A stretch of DNA of 64,000 nt from Cloacimonetes bacterium UBA5210 (GCA_002412625.1 DHVK01000012.1:43767-107766), one strand, 5' to 3'. Positions 17,985 to 27,529 are shown, counted from the stretch's first letter. Translations and numbers: made by a program. Notes: generated by a model from the letters alone, not told the origin.

Positions 17985-19045
17985 ATATTCTGCATCACCC
18001 ACACATAGGATTCATAGCGCATGGGGTCCAGCTTGCCTTCTTCCATGGCAGCCAGCACCGCGCAGCCTTCTTCGTGAATGTGTTTACAATCCCGATAGCG
18101 GCAATGGGGATAGAAGCGGTCAAAGCCCGGAAAGAGCTTCGGGATCAGCGGCGCGTCGTCCTGGTTCAATGTCAGGGTCTTGATCCCCGGAGTATCGATC
18201 AGGTATCCCCCAAAGCTGAAGGGCAGCATCACCGCCTGCGTGGTGGTATGCTTGCCTTTTTCGTTGAAGTCGCTCACTTCGGCGGTCAGCAGTTCCAAGC
18301 CCGGTTCCAGGAGGTTGATCAGCGAGCTTTTCCCCGCTCCTGAATGTCCGGAAAACACGGTATCCATGTCTTTCAGTTCATTTTTTAGTTCTTCGATTCC
18401 CTCTCCGCTCACGATGGAGCTAAGGATAATCGTGATCCCGGATTCCCGATAGTAGGCGATCTCACCCTCCAGCTCTTCAAAATCCTCACACAGGTCGATC
18501 TTATTGATCACCAGGATGGGGCGGATGTTGAACTTGGCAGAGAGGATCAGATAGCGATCCACCAAACCCGGTTTGAACATTGGCATGCGCCAGGAGCTGG
18601 TGATCACCAGTTGATCCACATTCGCCGCCAGGGCGATCTCCTTCTGGAAGCTTCCGGAGCTATAGCGGATCAGGCTGTTTTTGCGCGGCAGGATGTTCTC
18701 CACCCGATTGTCCGGTGCCGGGGAGACATCCACTTCCACATAATCTCCCACTGCCAGGATCGCGCTGCTTTGGTTTTTGAATTGTTTCAAACGCCCGCCG
18801 ATGGAGGCGAAAATCACCTCGGAATCAAGCGCTATCCGGCATTGATAATTGCCCATCACTTCGATCACTCTGCCCTTTTTCAGGATAGCCCCGCTCTTGC
18901 GGGAAGCGTCGCGCTTGTGTGCCGAGCGCGCGGTCTTGAATCCGCTGTGCGCGGCAACATCGTCCAGCACGTCAAGATCCGGCAGGCTGATGTTTTTCAG
19001 CCTGCCGGTATATCGTTTTGCGCGTTTCTTATCTTTTTGTTTCAC
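17981..19045 (-). CDS. rsgA: Ribosome small-subunit-dependent GTPase RsgA (YjeQ)
   Basis: 354 aa circularly permuted GTPase that checks late 30S maturation. Order: basic N-terminal extension, OB fold (about 50-115), GTPase with G4 (VINKIDL) before G1 (GHSGAGKSSLI) and G3 (DTPGI), and the C-terminal zinc site CRYRDCKHIHEEGCAV. The lysine/arginine-rich N-terminal extension of about 45 residues is longer than in the E. coli protein. The start overlaps the M16C protease stop by four bases. Confidence 0.95.
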   Translation of the reverse strand: MKQKDKKRAKRYTGRLKNISLPDLDVLDDVAAHSGFKTARSAHKRDASRKSGAILKKGRVIEVMGNYQCRIALDSEVIFASIGGRLKQFKNQSSAILAVGDYVEVDVSPAPDNRVENILPRKNSLIRYSSGSFQKEIALAANVDQLVITSSWRMPMFKPGLVDRYLILSAKFNIRPILVINKIDLCEDFEELEGEIAYYRESGITIILSSIVSGEGIEELKNELKDMDTVFSGHSGAGKSSLINLLEPGLELLTAEVSDFNEKGKHTTTQAVMLPFSFGGYLIDTPGIKTLTLNQDDAPLIPKLFPGFDRFYPHCRYRDCKHIHEEGCAVLAAMEEGKLDPMRYESYVWVMQNI

Positions 19046-21966
19046 TTCTTGAATATGGGGCTGATCTTATCAAACAGCTCCGTAGCTTCTTTGATTTTCG
19101 CCTCGTTGCCCATGATGGCATAGTGGTTCTTTTCCATGATGACCTGAATCATTTCCGCATACTGGCGCAGGTCGGCCAGGGTGGTGCTTAGCACTTCATC
19201 GCGGATTTGCTGGCGATCGGCGTGGGTGAACCCGGTGATAAAGTCTCTGTCGGACTGTTCGCCCATCCCTTCCGGAGTCTTAGGATAATCCATGATCGAG
19301 ACATCGCCCAGGATGTATTTATCCATCTCGCGTTTACTGCATTGGAAGTTGCGGATAAAATCCGGTACATTGTCATACACTTCCAGGCTTTCGCGCAGGT
19401 TTGGATCCCGATAGGAATAGAAATATTGATATCCGTCCAGAGTGAATCCCGCGCCACCGCCGTAAGCTCCGCCTTTCACCCGCAATTCCTTGTAGAGAAA
19501 TTCGTTACTCAGGATGTTCGAGAGCACGCGCAGCTTGCCGGAATAGGGGTATCCTTTGCGGAAGAAGTTGCCGCCCTTGGCCACGTATTGAATCTTGATC
19601 GGGGCAGCGATGCCTTCGTTGATCTGCCGGGTCACAAACTCCTGTGCCACAGGCTCAAACTCATCTGTGCTGAATTGTGATGCCAGTTCCGTGAGGCTCT
19701 CAAAGACTTGCGGAATCAGTTCTTCATTGGCGGTAATGCTCACGATGGATTTGTGGATGCTGAAGAAGTGCTCTTGCACCCACTTCAGTTCTCCGATGAT
19801 CTTTTCGATATCGCTATCCAGGTTTTGCGCAAGGTCACTCAGGAAGTTCAGATAGTCCAAGCCGCCCACTTTATCCTGAAGTTCATGATACTGCGAGAAG
19901 GGCGCGAACATCCGGTTGATGGCCACGCTCACGCCTCTGGAGATCACGGTTTCTTCCATGCCGGCTTTTAGTTCCCGAATCAGGCTTTTCACCCGGGAAC
20001 TATCTTCCAATTCCGGCTTCAGCGCGTATTCCGCGCAAAGCTCCATTAGGCTGGGCACCTTGTCTGCCACCGCTTTTCCGGTCAGAATCAATTTGGGCAG
20101 GATATCGTCCGGGGTCTGATAGCTGTTCATGATGTCCAGATACAGGCTAATCCCGCCGGTGTGGTTGCGGATCTCGTTATAGAGTTCACCATAGCTGAAG
20201 TTCTGGCTGTTCACCTGTCCCAGCAATTGCGTATAGAGCTTGATCCAGGGCAGATCTTCACGGGAGGCATGGGCGAGATCGAAGTAAACCTTCAGATACA
20301 CAATGCCGTTTGTATGCACGGGGTGTTTCAGCAGGGTAAACTCTTTATAAACTTCCATTTCACAAGGCATAGGCTTGGTCTCGGGGTCCACATCGCTCAG
20401 GCTCAGCAGCGGGATTTTCAGGATATCTTCATCGCTATCCGGCTCTTCCTGCCACTTCTTCAGGTCGTGGTTAAATTCGATCAAAGCTTTGATCTGAGCA
20501 GGGCTCAGGCTCTTTTTATAGGCGTCCAGTTTGGCGCGGGTCGCGGCTTCCTGCTGAGCGATCAGCCCGGGCACCGGCTCGAAATGGATCTCGCTTTTGT
20601 GAGTGTTTTTCAGGCAGACCGCGTCCAGCAATTGCTCAAAGATCGGCTCTTCCAAGCCCCGCCGCAGTTCTTGCAGATATTCTTCAAAAGCCAGCATCTT
20701 CAAGGGGTCTCCGCCATGATTCCAGAGCCCCAGGCTGTGCAGGTTGTAAAACAAGCCTTTGGGGAAGCGCTGCATCTGAGCTTCGCGCAGGAAGAACTCC
20801 TTGAAGTTGATCACGGCTTCCATCATCTTTTTGTCAAAACCCTCTGTTACCAGGCGTTTCATCTCGGTTTCGATGATCAGGGAGAGCTTGCCCAGGTCTT
20901 CTTGTTTCACCTGTTTGCAGATAATGGTCATGGTGGGCTGCAAGATGTCGTTTTGCACAGAGATATGCGAATCCTTACACAGCCCGGATTCCCGTATCAC
21001 GGTTTTCAACGGCGATGCCGGAGTGTACATCAAAAGCTCGCTGAGCAAGGACATCTTCACGTCCAGATAGGGGTCTGTGACCTTGCCGAAGCTGTAGTTC
21101 AGCGCCAGGTAATATTGGTCCGCGGGATCTGTATCATCCGCCAGGGGATACTGGTGAACCAGCTTGATGGCTTCGCTAAAGGGTTTCTGATAAGGCAATT
21201 CCAGCCGGATCCCGGGGTCTTCAAAGTCGGTCAGATATTCCTCATCAATCACCCGCAAAGTGGATTCTATATCCATGTCCCCATACAGCCAGATCTTGCT
21301 GTTGGAAGGGTGGTAATTTTTGGCATGAAACGCGGTGAATTTCTCCTGCGTTAGTTCCGGGATGGCTTCCGGGTCGCCGCCACTCTCAAAACCGTAGGGC
21401 GTGTCCGGAAACTGGGCGTGCATACAGAAGCGCCCGATGATGCTGTCCACGGAAGAAAAGGCGCCTTTCATTTCGTTATAGACTACTCCGCGATAATTGA
21501 TCTCGCCTTCTTCACTAAAGAGCTCGTAATGCCAGCCTTCTTGCTGCAGGATCTTGGGTTCTTCATAGATTCTGGGCTTTAGCACCGCGTCCAGATACAC
21601 CCGCATCAGGTTCAAAAAATCCTTATCGTTTGTAGAGGCAACCGGATAGCTGGTCCAGTCCGAGGAAGTCATGGCGTTGATGAAGGTATTCAGGCTGCCC
21701 TTCACCAGCTCCATAAAGGTGCCTTTGGCAGGATAGTTTTTGCTGCCGTTCAGCACAGAGTGCTCCAGAATGTGCGGGCACCCCGTATCGTCTTCGGGAA
21801 TGGTTTTGAAGGTGATGTTGAAGGCTTTGTTGTTGTCCGTACAAGCCATGTGGATCAGATCCGCTCCGCTTTTTTGGTGGCGATAGCGGTTGTAGGTGCA
21901 GTTCAGTTCGCGTATTTCCTGGCTTTGAACAAGTTCAAAACCGTGCAACAGCTTTGTTTTCTTCAT
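19042..21966 (-). CDS. M16C family metalloprotease (PreP / presequence protease-like)
   Basis: 974 aa, typical of M16C two-lobed enzymes that degrade peptides in a closed chamber. The inverted zinc motif HILEH (about residue 65, in CPHILEHSVLNGS) and the downstream acidic ligand region (GVVYNEMKGAFSS) mark the active N-terminal half; the C-terminal half contributes RVKGGAYGGGAGF. The long hinge helix segment (about 450-540) is present. No signal peptide, so likely cytoplasmic. Co-transcribed with rsgA-nadK-recN. Confidence 0.92.
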   Translation of the reverse strand: MKKTKLLHGFELVQSQEIRELNCTYNRYRHQKSGADLIHMACTDNNKAFNITFKTIPEDDTGCPHILEHSVLNGSKNYPAKGTFMELVKGSLNTFINAMTSSDWTSYPVASTNDKDFLNLMRVYLDAVLKPRIYEEPKILQQEGWHYELFSEEGEINYRGVVYNEMKGAFSSVDSIIGRFCMHAQFPDTPYGFESGGDPEAIPELTQEKFTAFHAKNYHPSNSKIWLYGDMDIESTLRVIDEEYLTDFEDPGIRLELPYQKPFSEAIKLVHQYPLADDTDPADQYYLALNYSFGKVTDPYLDVKMSLLSELLMYTPASPLKTVIRESGLCKDSHISVQNDILQPTMTIICKQVKQEDLGKLSLIIETEMKRLVTEGFDKKMMEAVINFKEFFLREAQMQRFPKGLFYNLHSLGLWNHGGDPLKMLAFEEYLQELRRGLEEPIFEQLLDAVCLKNTHKSEIHFEPVPGLIAQQEAATRAKLDAYKKSLSPAQIKALIEFNHDLKKWQEEPDSDEDILKIPLLSLSDVDPETKPMPCEMEVYKEFTLLKHPVHTNGIVYLKVYFDLAHASREDLPWIKLYTQLLGQVNSQNFSYGELYNEIRNHTGGISLYLDIMNSYQTPDDILPKLILTGKAVADKVPSLMELCAEYALKPELEDSSRVKSLIRELKAGMEETVISRGVSVAINRMFAPFSQYHELQDKVGGLDYLNFLSDLAQNLDSDIEKIIGELKWVQEHFFSIHKSIVSITANEELIPQVFESLTELASQFSTDEFEPVAQEFVTRQINEGIAAPIKIQYVAKGGNFFRKGYPYSGKLRVLSNILSNEFLYKELRVKGGAYGGGAGFTLDGYQYFYSYRDPNLRESLEVYDNVPDFIRNFQCSKREMDKYILGDVSIMDYPKTPEGMGEQSDRDFITGFTHADRQQIRDEVLSTTLADLRQYAEMIQVIMEKNHYAIMGNEAKIKEATELFDKISPIFKK

Positions 21967-21988
21967 TTTGTATTCCTTAGTTTCAATA

Positions 21989-22864
21989 TTAAATAATCTT
22001 GTATGCCTGCAAACCCTCGCGCAGAATTTCGCGGTTCTTATCCTGCAACCGGCAGATGGGTAAACGGAACTCAGCTTCGATCAGCCCCATCATGTGCAGA
22101 GCTTCTTTGGCGGGGATGGGATTGGTCTCGATAAACATCAGTTCGTTCAGTCTATCCATATAAAGGTGTTGAAGCTTGGCAGCGGCAAAATCCATATTCA
22201 AACACGCTGTGATGAGTTCGCTCATCAAGCGCGGGGCAACGTTTGCTGTGACCGAGACGCAGCCCTTGGCACCGATTGCCATCAACGGCATATTCAGGGC
22301 GTCTTCACCACTCATCAGGCTAAAGCCTTCCGGGGCATCGCGAATGATGCGCGTGGCCTGCACCAGATTGCCGCTGGCTTCTTTGATACCCACGATGTTT
22401 GGGCATTCTTTGGCCAGGCGCACTGTGGTCTCGGCTGCCATGTTCACTCCGGTGCGGCCGGGAACGTTGTAGATCACGATGGGGATCTTCACCTTGGCAG
22501 CGATGCTCTTAAAATACTCATACATCCCGTTTTGAGTCGGCTTGATGTAATATGGAGTGATCACCAGGGCAGAATCCGCGCCCAGTTCCTCTGCCTTTTT
22601 GGTATTGGCAAGGCTCTGTAGATAGTTGTTTGTGCCGGTTCCGATCATCACCGGCACCTTGTCGCCAATTTTTTGCAGCGCGAAACGCAGCAGAGCGTCT
22701 TTTTCGTCGCTGGCAAGGGCGGCTGTTTCCGCCGTGGTGCCCAACAGCAGGATGCCGTGAGTGCCATTCTCCAGATGAAAAGTGATCAGGTTTTCCAGAG
22801 CGTTCCAATCCACGCTGCCATTTTTAAATGGCGTAACGAGAGCAACATAAGATCCTTGTAGCAT
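21989..22864 (-). CDS. dapA: 4-hydroxy-tetrahydrodipicolinate synthase
   Basis: 291 aa from ATG 22864 (GGAGG upstream); an upstream in-frame extension lacks a ribosome site. Condenses pyruvate with aspartate semialdehyde in lysine and diaminopimelate synthesis. The phosphate-type loop reads GTTAETAAL instead of the common GTTGES; the Tyr (VIYNVPGRTG) and Schiff-base Lys (GIKEASGNL) are in place. The GTTAET variation leaves some room for a related lyase of the same family, but overall features fit DapA. Confidence 0.88.
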   Translation of the reverse strand: MLQGSYVALVTPFKNGSVDWNALENLITFHLENGTHGILLLGTTAETAALASDEKDALLRFALQKIGDKVPVMIGTGTNNYLQSLANTKKAEELGADSALVITPYYIKPTQNGMYEYFKSIAAKVKIPIVIYNVPGRTGVNMAAETTVRLAKECPNIVGIKEASGNLVQATRIIRDAPEGFSLMSGEDALNMPLMAIGAKGCVSVTANVAPRLMSELITACLNMDFAAAKLQHLYMDRLNELMFIETNPIPAKEALHMMGLIEAEFRLPICRLQDKNREILREGLQAYKII

Positions 22865-23537
22865 CTCTTCCTCCACAACTGAAAGCAATATTTTCCCTCT
22901 TAATTTCCACATAATCACTGAAAACAGAGGTATTTCCAAACTATCCAAAGCGCAGGATTTCGTCAATATAAATCGCTGAACACCAAGAGCAGGCCGGATT
23001 TACTAAACTAAAACCAAGCTGAGTTTAAGCTGTGATCATCGGGTGAGCATAGGAGAATAACAGCACGAAATCAGCTTCAGTATGATTCGAGGACATTAGC
23101 TTGGAACTTGGGGGGCTGGGCTTTCAGGACGAAATTCATTGCCTTCCGGATCTGTGATCCTTGCAATAAAGAGTAGATCAAAGCCTGAATGCAAGCAGTG
23201 CTGTGCAACCTGAACAATGCCAGACTGGATGGAGATGAAAAGCTGATCGCCTTCTGCGAGAACGAACTTAGTAAACATCAGTTACTACGCTACCGCGCCC
23301 TGCAAAAATTCTGCGCCAAACAACGGAAAAAATCACCCCGAACCTGCAGAATACATCTGCCAACACATTGTTATCCGCATGAGATGCTATTGAAGCGAGA
23401 TTCGCGTTAGTAGGAAGGGGTGAATAAATACCCAAAAAAATAAACAGATATCACTTAACTAGTGATTTTAGAACATATAAGCAAGTATACAATGGTTTTT
23501 TGGGATGCCATACAAACTAGGTAATAAGGTATATTCT
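22865..23537. other. Gene-poor gap between dapA and the ubiquitin-like operon
   Basis: 673 bp. It contains palindromic repeat copy 3 (23016-23077). Short open frames exist on both strands at 23096-23410, but neither has a ribosome site, a recognisable domain or clear coding character, so I do not call a gene. Base composition turns AT-rich from about 23.4 kb, marking the start of the accessory island. Confidence 0.5.
23016..23077. repeat. 62-bp palindromic intergenic repeat, copy 3
   Basis: Begins AAGCTGA, ends TCAGCTT, with core AGGAGAATAACAGC. Same length and ungapped alignment as the copies at 2764 and 12296. It lies about 150 bp upstream of dapA. Confidence 0.7.
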
Positions 23538-24014
23538 CTAATTGCGTTTAAAGATAGACAGAAGCCAACCAATTATGGTGTGCTTTTTATCATCTCTTTT
23601 GATAGGTGAGCAATGGGTTGCATTGATTTCTTTATGATTTTCTGTGTCATCACCATTGGCATTATAAGCATGGCTTCTAACAAATTCCTCTTGATTCCTA
23701 CACTCGTTTATTTCTTCTTTTGACCATTGTTTTGCCCATATTACTTGATCATTGGTGATCCAATAGTGAGATTGACATTCAAAACTCCAGTTTCCTACGG
23801 ATGGAAATAATGATATCGTTCTACCATCATACGTCATTTTCCAGTCAATTGGAGAAAGCCGGGTAACAACTTCACCTCCGCATCCACAACAGCATTTATG
23901 AATGATTGTTGAATATTCAATAGAAATATATAGAATCCCATCTTGAATAATATCGGGAATACTATTTACGAATACATGTCTTAAGTACTTGTGCCTATTC
24001 ACTTTTGTCTTCAT
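23538..24014 (-). CDS. DUF6527 (BubE-like) protein of a ubiquitin-like conjugation operon
   Basis: 158 aa. Family marks are the cysteine cluster HKCCCGCGGEVVTRLSP (about 39-55), ISLFPSVGNW and SHYWITNDQVIWA (about 83-96). From memory, DUF6527 proteins accompany bacterial multiubiquitin/ThiF operons, and a peptidase or deconjugating role has been proposed for them; this is not shown by sequence alone. The C-terminal third is longer and less conserved. The gene overlaps the ThiF gene by 20 bp and is third in the operon. Confidence 0.75.
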   Translation of the reverse strand: MKTKVNRHKYLRHVFVNSIPDIIQDGILYISIEYSTIIHKCCCGCGGEVVTRLSPIDWKMTYDGRTISLFPSVGNWSFECQSHYWITNDQVIWAKQWSKEEINECRNQEEFVRSHAYNANGDDTENHKEINATHCSPIKRDDKKHTIIGWLLSIFKRN

Positions 24015-25173
24015 TTACCAAGGCGTTACCATTTAAACAATAAACACTAGAATGCTCATGAGTATCATCATAATAGTAACCACAGATTTTTTTCCATTTA
24101 ATTATTGCTAAAGCTGCACATAATGAATTTAATTCAGCGATTTGTATATCTGATTCGTAAACACCAATTTGTTGAAAATCTGTCAATGGGATTCTAGATC
24201 TATGATGGTCGCTATATTCTGATGTACAAGTAGTTATTCTTATCAATGCACTAAGCATATCTGATTGCTTTGTTACGCCTAATCCTGTATCAATAAAGGG
24301 GATATGCAGTTCTATCAGTTTGTCTATTATCATTTTCTTTATCTCTGACTTATCGATGCAAATAAAAACGAAATTCATTGCAGAAATGTCAATTATATTC
24401 TCATCATCAAGATAAACAGCATGTGATGTAATGTTTCGATGCATATTAGAGTATATTCTTTGGAAGTATGTAACTTTTTTTAGTCCAGCATTTAAATCAT
24501 CACATGATGGAGCCCCAGGAGCTCGGAATGCATTATGTATAAAAAAGTCATCACCATCATATAGGTGTATTTCTTTCACAGGAGTTTTGGCTACGAGATC
24601 AAGTATGTATGACCCTGTTCCTCCTAAACCAATAATTCCGATAAATTGATCTTGTAGCTTTTCAGCCAGATGACTAATCCCATATATCGATGAAGCAGTA
24701 TCATAATATTTAAATACGGATTCATTTTCCTCTGTTGCAACGCTTGGAAAGACACAAGGTGTTGCGGATGAATCCAATAGACTAACTTGACTAAGCATGA
24801 TGTTCACATAATTGGTCATCTTTTCATAATAATCTTTGAATTCGTTAGTAGGCCTAGCTGAAAACATATGATTTGATTTCACTCCTTGGGCTAGTTCTTG
24901 TTCAACACTTGAATGCTGAATTTGAAGAATAAGTGTACCGTCACTATTACAAGGAAATTCGCCTGCGAAGTAAACAACATGGTCTGGGGGTTTTGCGACT
25001 TTATCACCTTGTTGGGTAAAAGCCGATATTAGAGTTCCCCTTTTGACAATCTTTTCATGATTGAGATAAGGAATACTACCTATTAGCAAGAAACCACTTT
25101 TAATTTTTAAGTCGTATCCCTCATCTCTTAGTCTTAACAGATCAGGACTATGATTTATTAGTTGCTGTGACAT
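23995..25173 (-). CDS. E1-like ThiF-family adenylyltransferase with N-terminal E2-like extension
   Basis: 392 aa. The C-terminal half (about 165-370) is a ThiF/E1 Rossmann fold: nucleotide loop IGLGGTGSYILDLVA, the acidic YDGDDFFIHNAFRAPG that binds ATP and metal, FVFICIDKSE, and DTGLGV. A Cys in TTCTSEYSDHHRSR is a candidate thioester residue. The first 150 residues (CNSDGTLILQIQ, NHMFSARPTNEFKDYYEKM) resemble the domain fused N-terminally to ThiF in multiubiquitin operons, which I take to be E2-related. It should adenylate the C-terminus of the Ubl encoded just upstream, with which it overlaps by 26 bp. Confidence 0.8.
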   Translation of the reverse strand: MSQQLINHSPDLLRLRDEGYDLKIKSGFLLIGSIPYLNHEKIVKRGTLISAFTQQGDKVAKPPDHVVYFAGEFPCNSDGTLILQIQHSSVEQELAQGVKSNHMFSARPTNEFKDYYEKMTNYVNIMLSQVSLLDSSATPCVFPSVATEENESVFKYYDTASSIYGISHLAEKLQDQFIGIIGLGGTGSYILDLVAKTPVKEIHLYDGDDFFIHNAFRAPGAPSCDDLNAGLKKVTYFQRIYSNMHRNITSHAVYLDDENIIDISAMNFVFICIDKSEIKKMIIDKLIELHIPFIDTGLGVTKQSDMLSALIRITTCTSEYSDHHRSRIPLTDFQQIGVYESDIQIAELNSLCAALAIIKWKKICGYYYDDTHEHSSVYCLNGNALVNEDKSE

Positions 25174-25429
25174 CGAAGATCATACCTTCTTTTACTCTTA
25201 CAGATTGACCAGCAACCAAAGTGCCCTCAGGCTTATTTCCATGACCTCTGCGATATACCACAGTAAATAAATAATCTGGCCCTGTTGGTACTGGATCAAA
25301 AGCTAATTGAAGCACCTCAGGATACTCTAATTCCCGTGATGTAACAATTTTGGGGCGGCTGTTAACAATAATGTTGTACTCATGATTGTTAGCTTTTTCT
25401 TCTTGTTCAGTTATCTTTTCATTGTCCAT
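25148..25429 (-). CDS. Ubiquitin-like modifier (multiubiquitin-family domain)
   Basis: 93 aa: an acidic N-terminal tail and one beta-grasp domain of the multiubiquitin family (YNIIVNSRPKIVTSRELEYP ... YLFTVVYRRGHGNKPEGTL ... VKEGMIFDVTATNKS). Members are attached to targets or to one another by the neighbouring E1-like enzyme. The mature C-terminus has no di-glycine, as is common in this family. GGAGG precedes the ATG. First of three overlapping genes; only one Ubl domain is present. Confidence 0.78.
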   Translation of the reverse strand: MDNEKITEQEEKANNHEYNIIVNSRPKIVTSRELEYPEVLQLAFDPVPTGPDYLFTVVYRRGHGNKPEGTLVAGQSVRVKEGMIFDVTATNKS

Positions 25430-25705
25430 TTTAAAAGACCTCCATGTCTTTATTTGTTCTAAGCACTATACATACACAGTATTGATGCTTTCTTGACAGT
25501 CAATTAATGTACACTATCTAGTTTCTTAAACACTCTTTTTATTCCTTTCAAGGAATCGAAACTTAAGAATACTATCCATAGCATGGTTAAACTACTTTTA
25601 TACGGTACTTTCTGTCAAGAATAATTTTGAGTATACAAATTCAAAAATCTTCCACACTAGGTCGAATATGCAAGTGTACCAAGTGCATTTCGTTAGAACT
25701 ATGCT
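25430..25705. other. AT-rich upstream region of the Ubl operon
   Basis: 276 bp between the Ubl gene and the methyltransferase stop. It is clearly AT-rich and should hold the minus-strand promoter of the Ubl operon (a TTGACT with TATAGT-like sequence nearer the gene), but spacing is not good enough to define boxes. No open reading frame of interest. Confidence 0.4.
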
Positions 25706-27352
25706 CTAAAACTCTATCTCCCCTTGAAAGACTTTATTTTTCTTTATCTCCGGTTTCCTAAACGGGTCTATCGCAGTATTAGGCAGATGCACAGGTATCG
25801 GATTGGCAAGCAGTTGTTCTGCGGTAACTATCTGGATGCGGGGTATCGAAAATGCTTGACTCATCTGAATTAGACGATATTCAAACTTACCTGCTTTCGC
25901 TGCTTCTTCGATCATGCCACGAGTTGGCTCTACCAGTGTTATCAGTATCCCAAAATCTGCATTCTGGCTTTCCACAGTTCCCTTGAGGTCTCGCACCATC
26001 GCGGGATTGATACTCTTTCCACCTTTTACGGAGATAATCCCTTTCCCCACACCGTTTTTCTTGCTGGAATCTATGAAGTTAATCACCCCATCCACCCCTT
26101 TATCACCTGTTTTTACCGTAGGTATGGCGTTTAGCTGGCTAACAGCCCACACTTCAAACTGGAAGGGATCTTTTTCTGCCAGTTTTGAGGCAGAGAGAAG
26201 GTCTTTAGGGGTGCCTTTCACCACAAAGTCCTTTCCTTCCATTATCTTATTCTTTTCGAAGCGTTTCTTGATTACGTCTATGGATAGATAGGTAATATCC
26301 ACACCGATCCAATTTCGGTTTAGCCTTTCTGCCACAGCTACAGCCGTTCCACAACCGCAGAAGGGATCAAGGATTACGTCCCCTTCGTTGCTACCGGCTT
26401 TAATGATGCGCTCCAACAAGGCTTCAGGTTTCTGCGTAGGATAGCCTAAACGTTCCTCTTTAGGTGCTATTTTTATATCTGTCCAAATATCTGGGCATTT
26501 ATTACCTTCCATCTCATCTAAGTATCTTATATAGCGAGGGTTTCCACTCTTTGTGTGTAGTATTCGACCCTCTTTGTCTAATTGTTCCATCTTCTCAATA
26601 TTATAGACAAAACACCTTGAGGCTGGTGGCGTATAACCCTTCCAAGAATAAACTTGCCCTTTGGATGCTCTTGACATTGGGGCAGTTAAATCTGTTGCTT
26701 GATATCTTCTTCCATTTTCATCTACGTGAGAATAGAAAGCATCTGTATATTCTTTATCATAATCCATAAATTGCTGATTCCATTTCCAGTCATTGGTTTT
26801 GGAATAAAATAGAATTACGTCATGTATCCAACCAAATTTCTTCTGCACATTGCCTTTGGAATCTGTTCTTTTCCATATAATTTCGTTCCTAAAGTTACTT
26901 GTCCCAAATACTGCATCCATCAGTAACTTAAGATAGTGGCTGGCAATGGGATCACAATGCAGATAGATACTCCCTGTAGGCTTCAATACCCGTTTCATTT
27001 CCATCAATCGGGGAGCCATCATGCACAGGTATGCCATCAGCGGACAAGCATCCAGATAGCTGCGCATTGCCTTCATCAAATCTATCAATTTCTGCGGAGG
27101 ATGCGTTTTCGTTAAGGTGCCCATGATCAGGCTATTATATTCGTCTTCGGCTTTTTCGCCCCAAAGCCAAGTATCTTCAAATGTTTCTATCTGTGAAGTA
27201 GCGCCTTTCACGCCGTCTTTTTCGGGCTTGAAGATGATATTATAATTCCTTCCGCTTTGAAAGGGCGGATCCAGATAGATCAAATCTACAGACTCATCTT
27301 TAATGTGCTCTTTCATGATGTCCAGATTATCACCATAGTACAATGTATTCAT
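25706..27352 (-). CDS. Beta-class DNA N4/N6 methyltransferase fused to Mrr-like nuclease domain
   Basis: 548 aa. Catalytic motif IV DPPFQSGRNY (about 31) comes first and the SAM-binding motif DPFCGCGTAVAVAERL (about 335) much later, the order of beta-class amino-methyltransferases. The last 170 residues contain GDKGVDGVINF, then IISVKGGKSINPAMVRDL, a D...[S/Q]xK arrangement of Mrr-type PD-(D/E)XK nucleases. One chain may therefore both modify and cut, or the nuclease fold may be a DNA-binding relic. It lies between the Ubl operon and the AAA ATPase gene on the same strand. Confidence 0.85.
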   Translation of the reverse strand: MNTLYYGDNLDIMKEHIKDESVDLIYLDPPFQSGRNYNIIFKPEKDGVKGATSQIETFEDTWLWGEKAEDEYNSLIMGTLTKTHPPQKLIDLMKAMRSYLDACPLMAYLCMMAPRLMEMKRVLKPTGSIYLHCDPIASHYLKLLMDAVFGTSNFRNEIIWKRTDSKGNVQKKFGWIHDVILFYSKTNDWKWNQQFMDYDKEYTDAFYSHVDENGRRYQATDLTAPMSRASKGQVYSWKGYTPPASRCFVYNIEKMEQLDKEGRILHTKSGNPRYIRYLDEMEGNKCPDIWTDIKIAPKEERLGYPTQKPEALLERIIKAGSNEGDVILDPFCGCGTAVAVAERLNRNWIGVDITYLSIDVIKKRFEKNKIMEGKDFVVKGTPKDLLSASKLAEKDPFQFEVWAVSQLNAIPTVKTGDKGVDGVINFIDSSKKNGVGKGIISVKGGKSINPAMVRDLKGTVESQNADFGILITLVEPTRGMIEEAAKAGKFEYRLIQMSQAFSIPRIQIVTAEQLLANPIPVHLPNTAIDPFRKPEIKKNKVFQGEIEF

Positions 27353-27529
27353 AGCAAAAGCTCCTTCATGTGCTTACCGATTACCTATGAAGCGTAGTAA
27401 ATGTATCTCAGTATTCTTGTCAACAATTATATTCACCTCCTTCATAGCTATAATCCACCACTTTCCGGGGAGCAGAATCCGGCATAAGTTCCGGACTTGG
27501 AGCGGGATTCACCAAGATGGTTCTCTTAC

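Noticed and set aside
20161..21354. Long open frame (397 codons) on the plus strand inside the M16C protease gene
   Set aside because: Antisense to a clearly conserved protease; low-complexity Phe/Gln/His-rich composition typical of reversed coding sequence.
23096..23410. Short open frames on both strands before the Ubl operon
   Set aside because: No ribosome sites or recognisable domains; could be decayed sequence but not supportable as genes.
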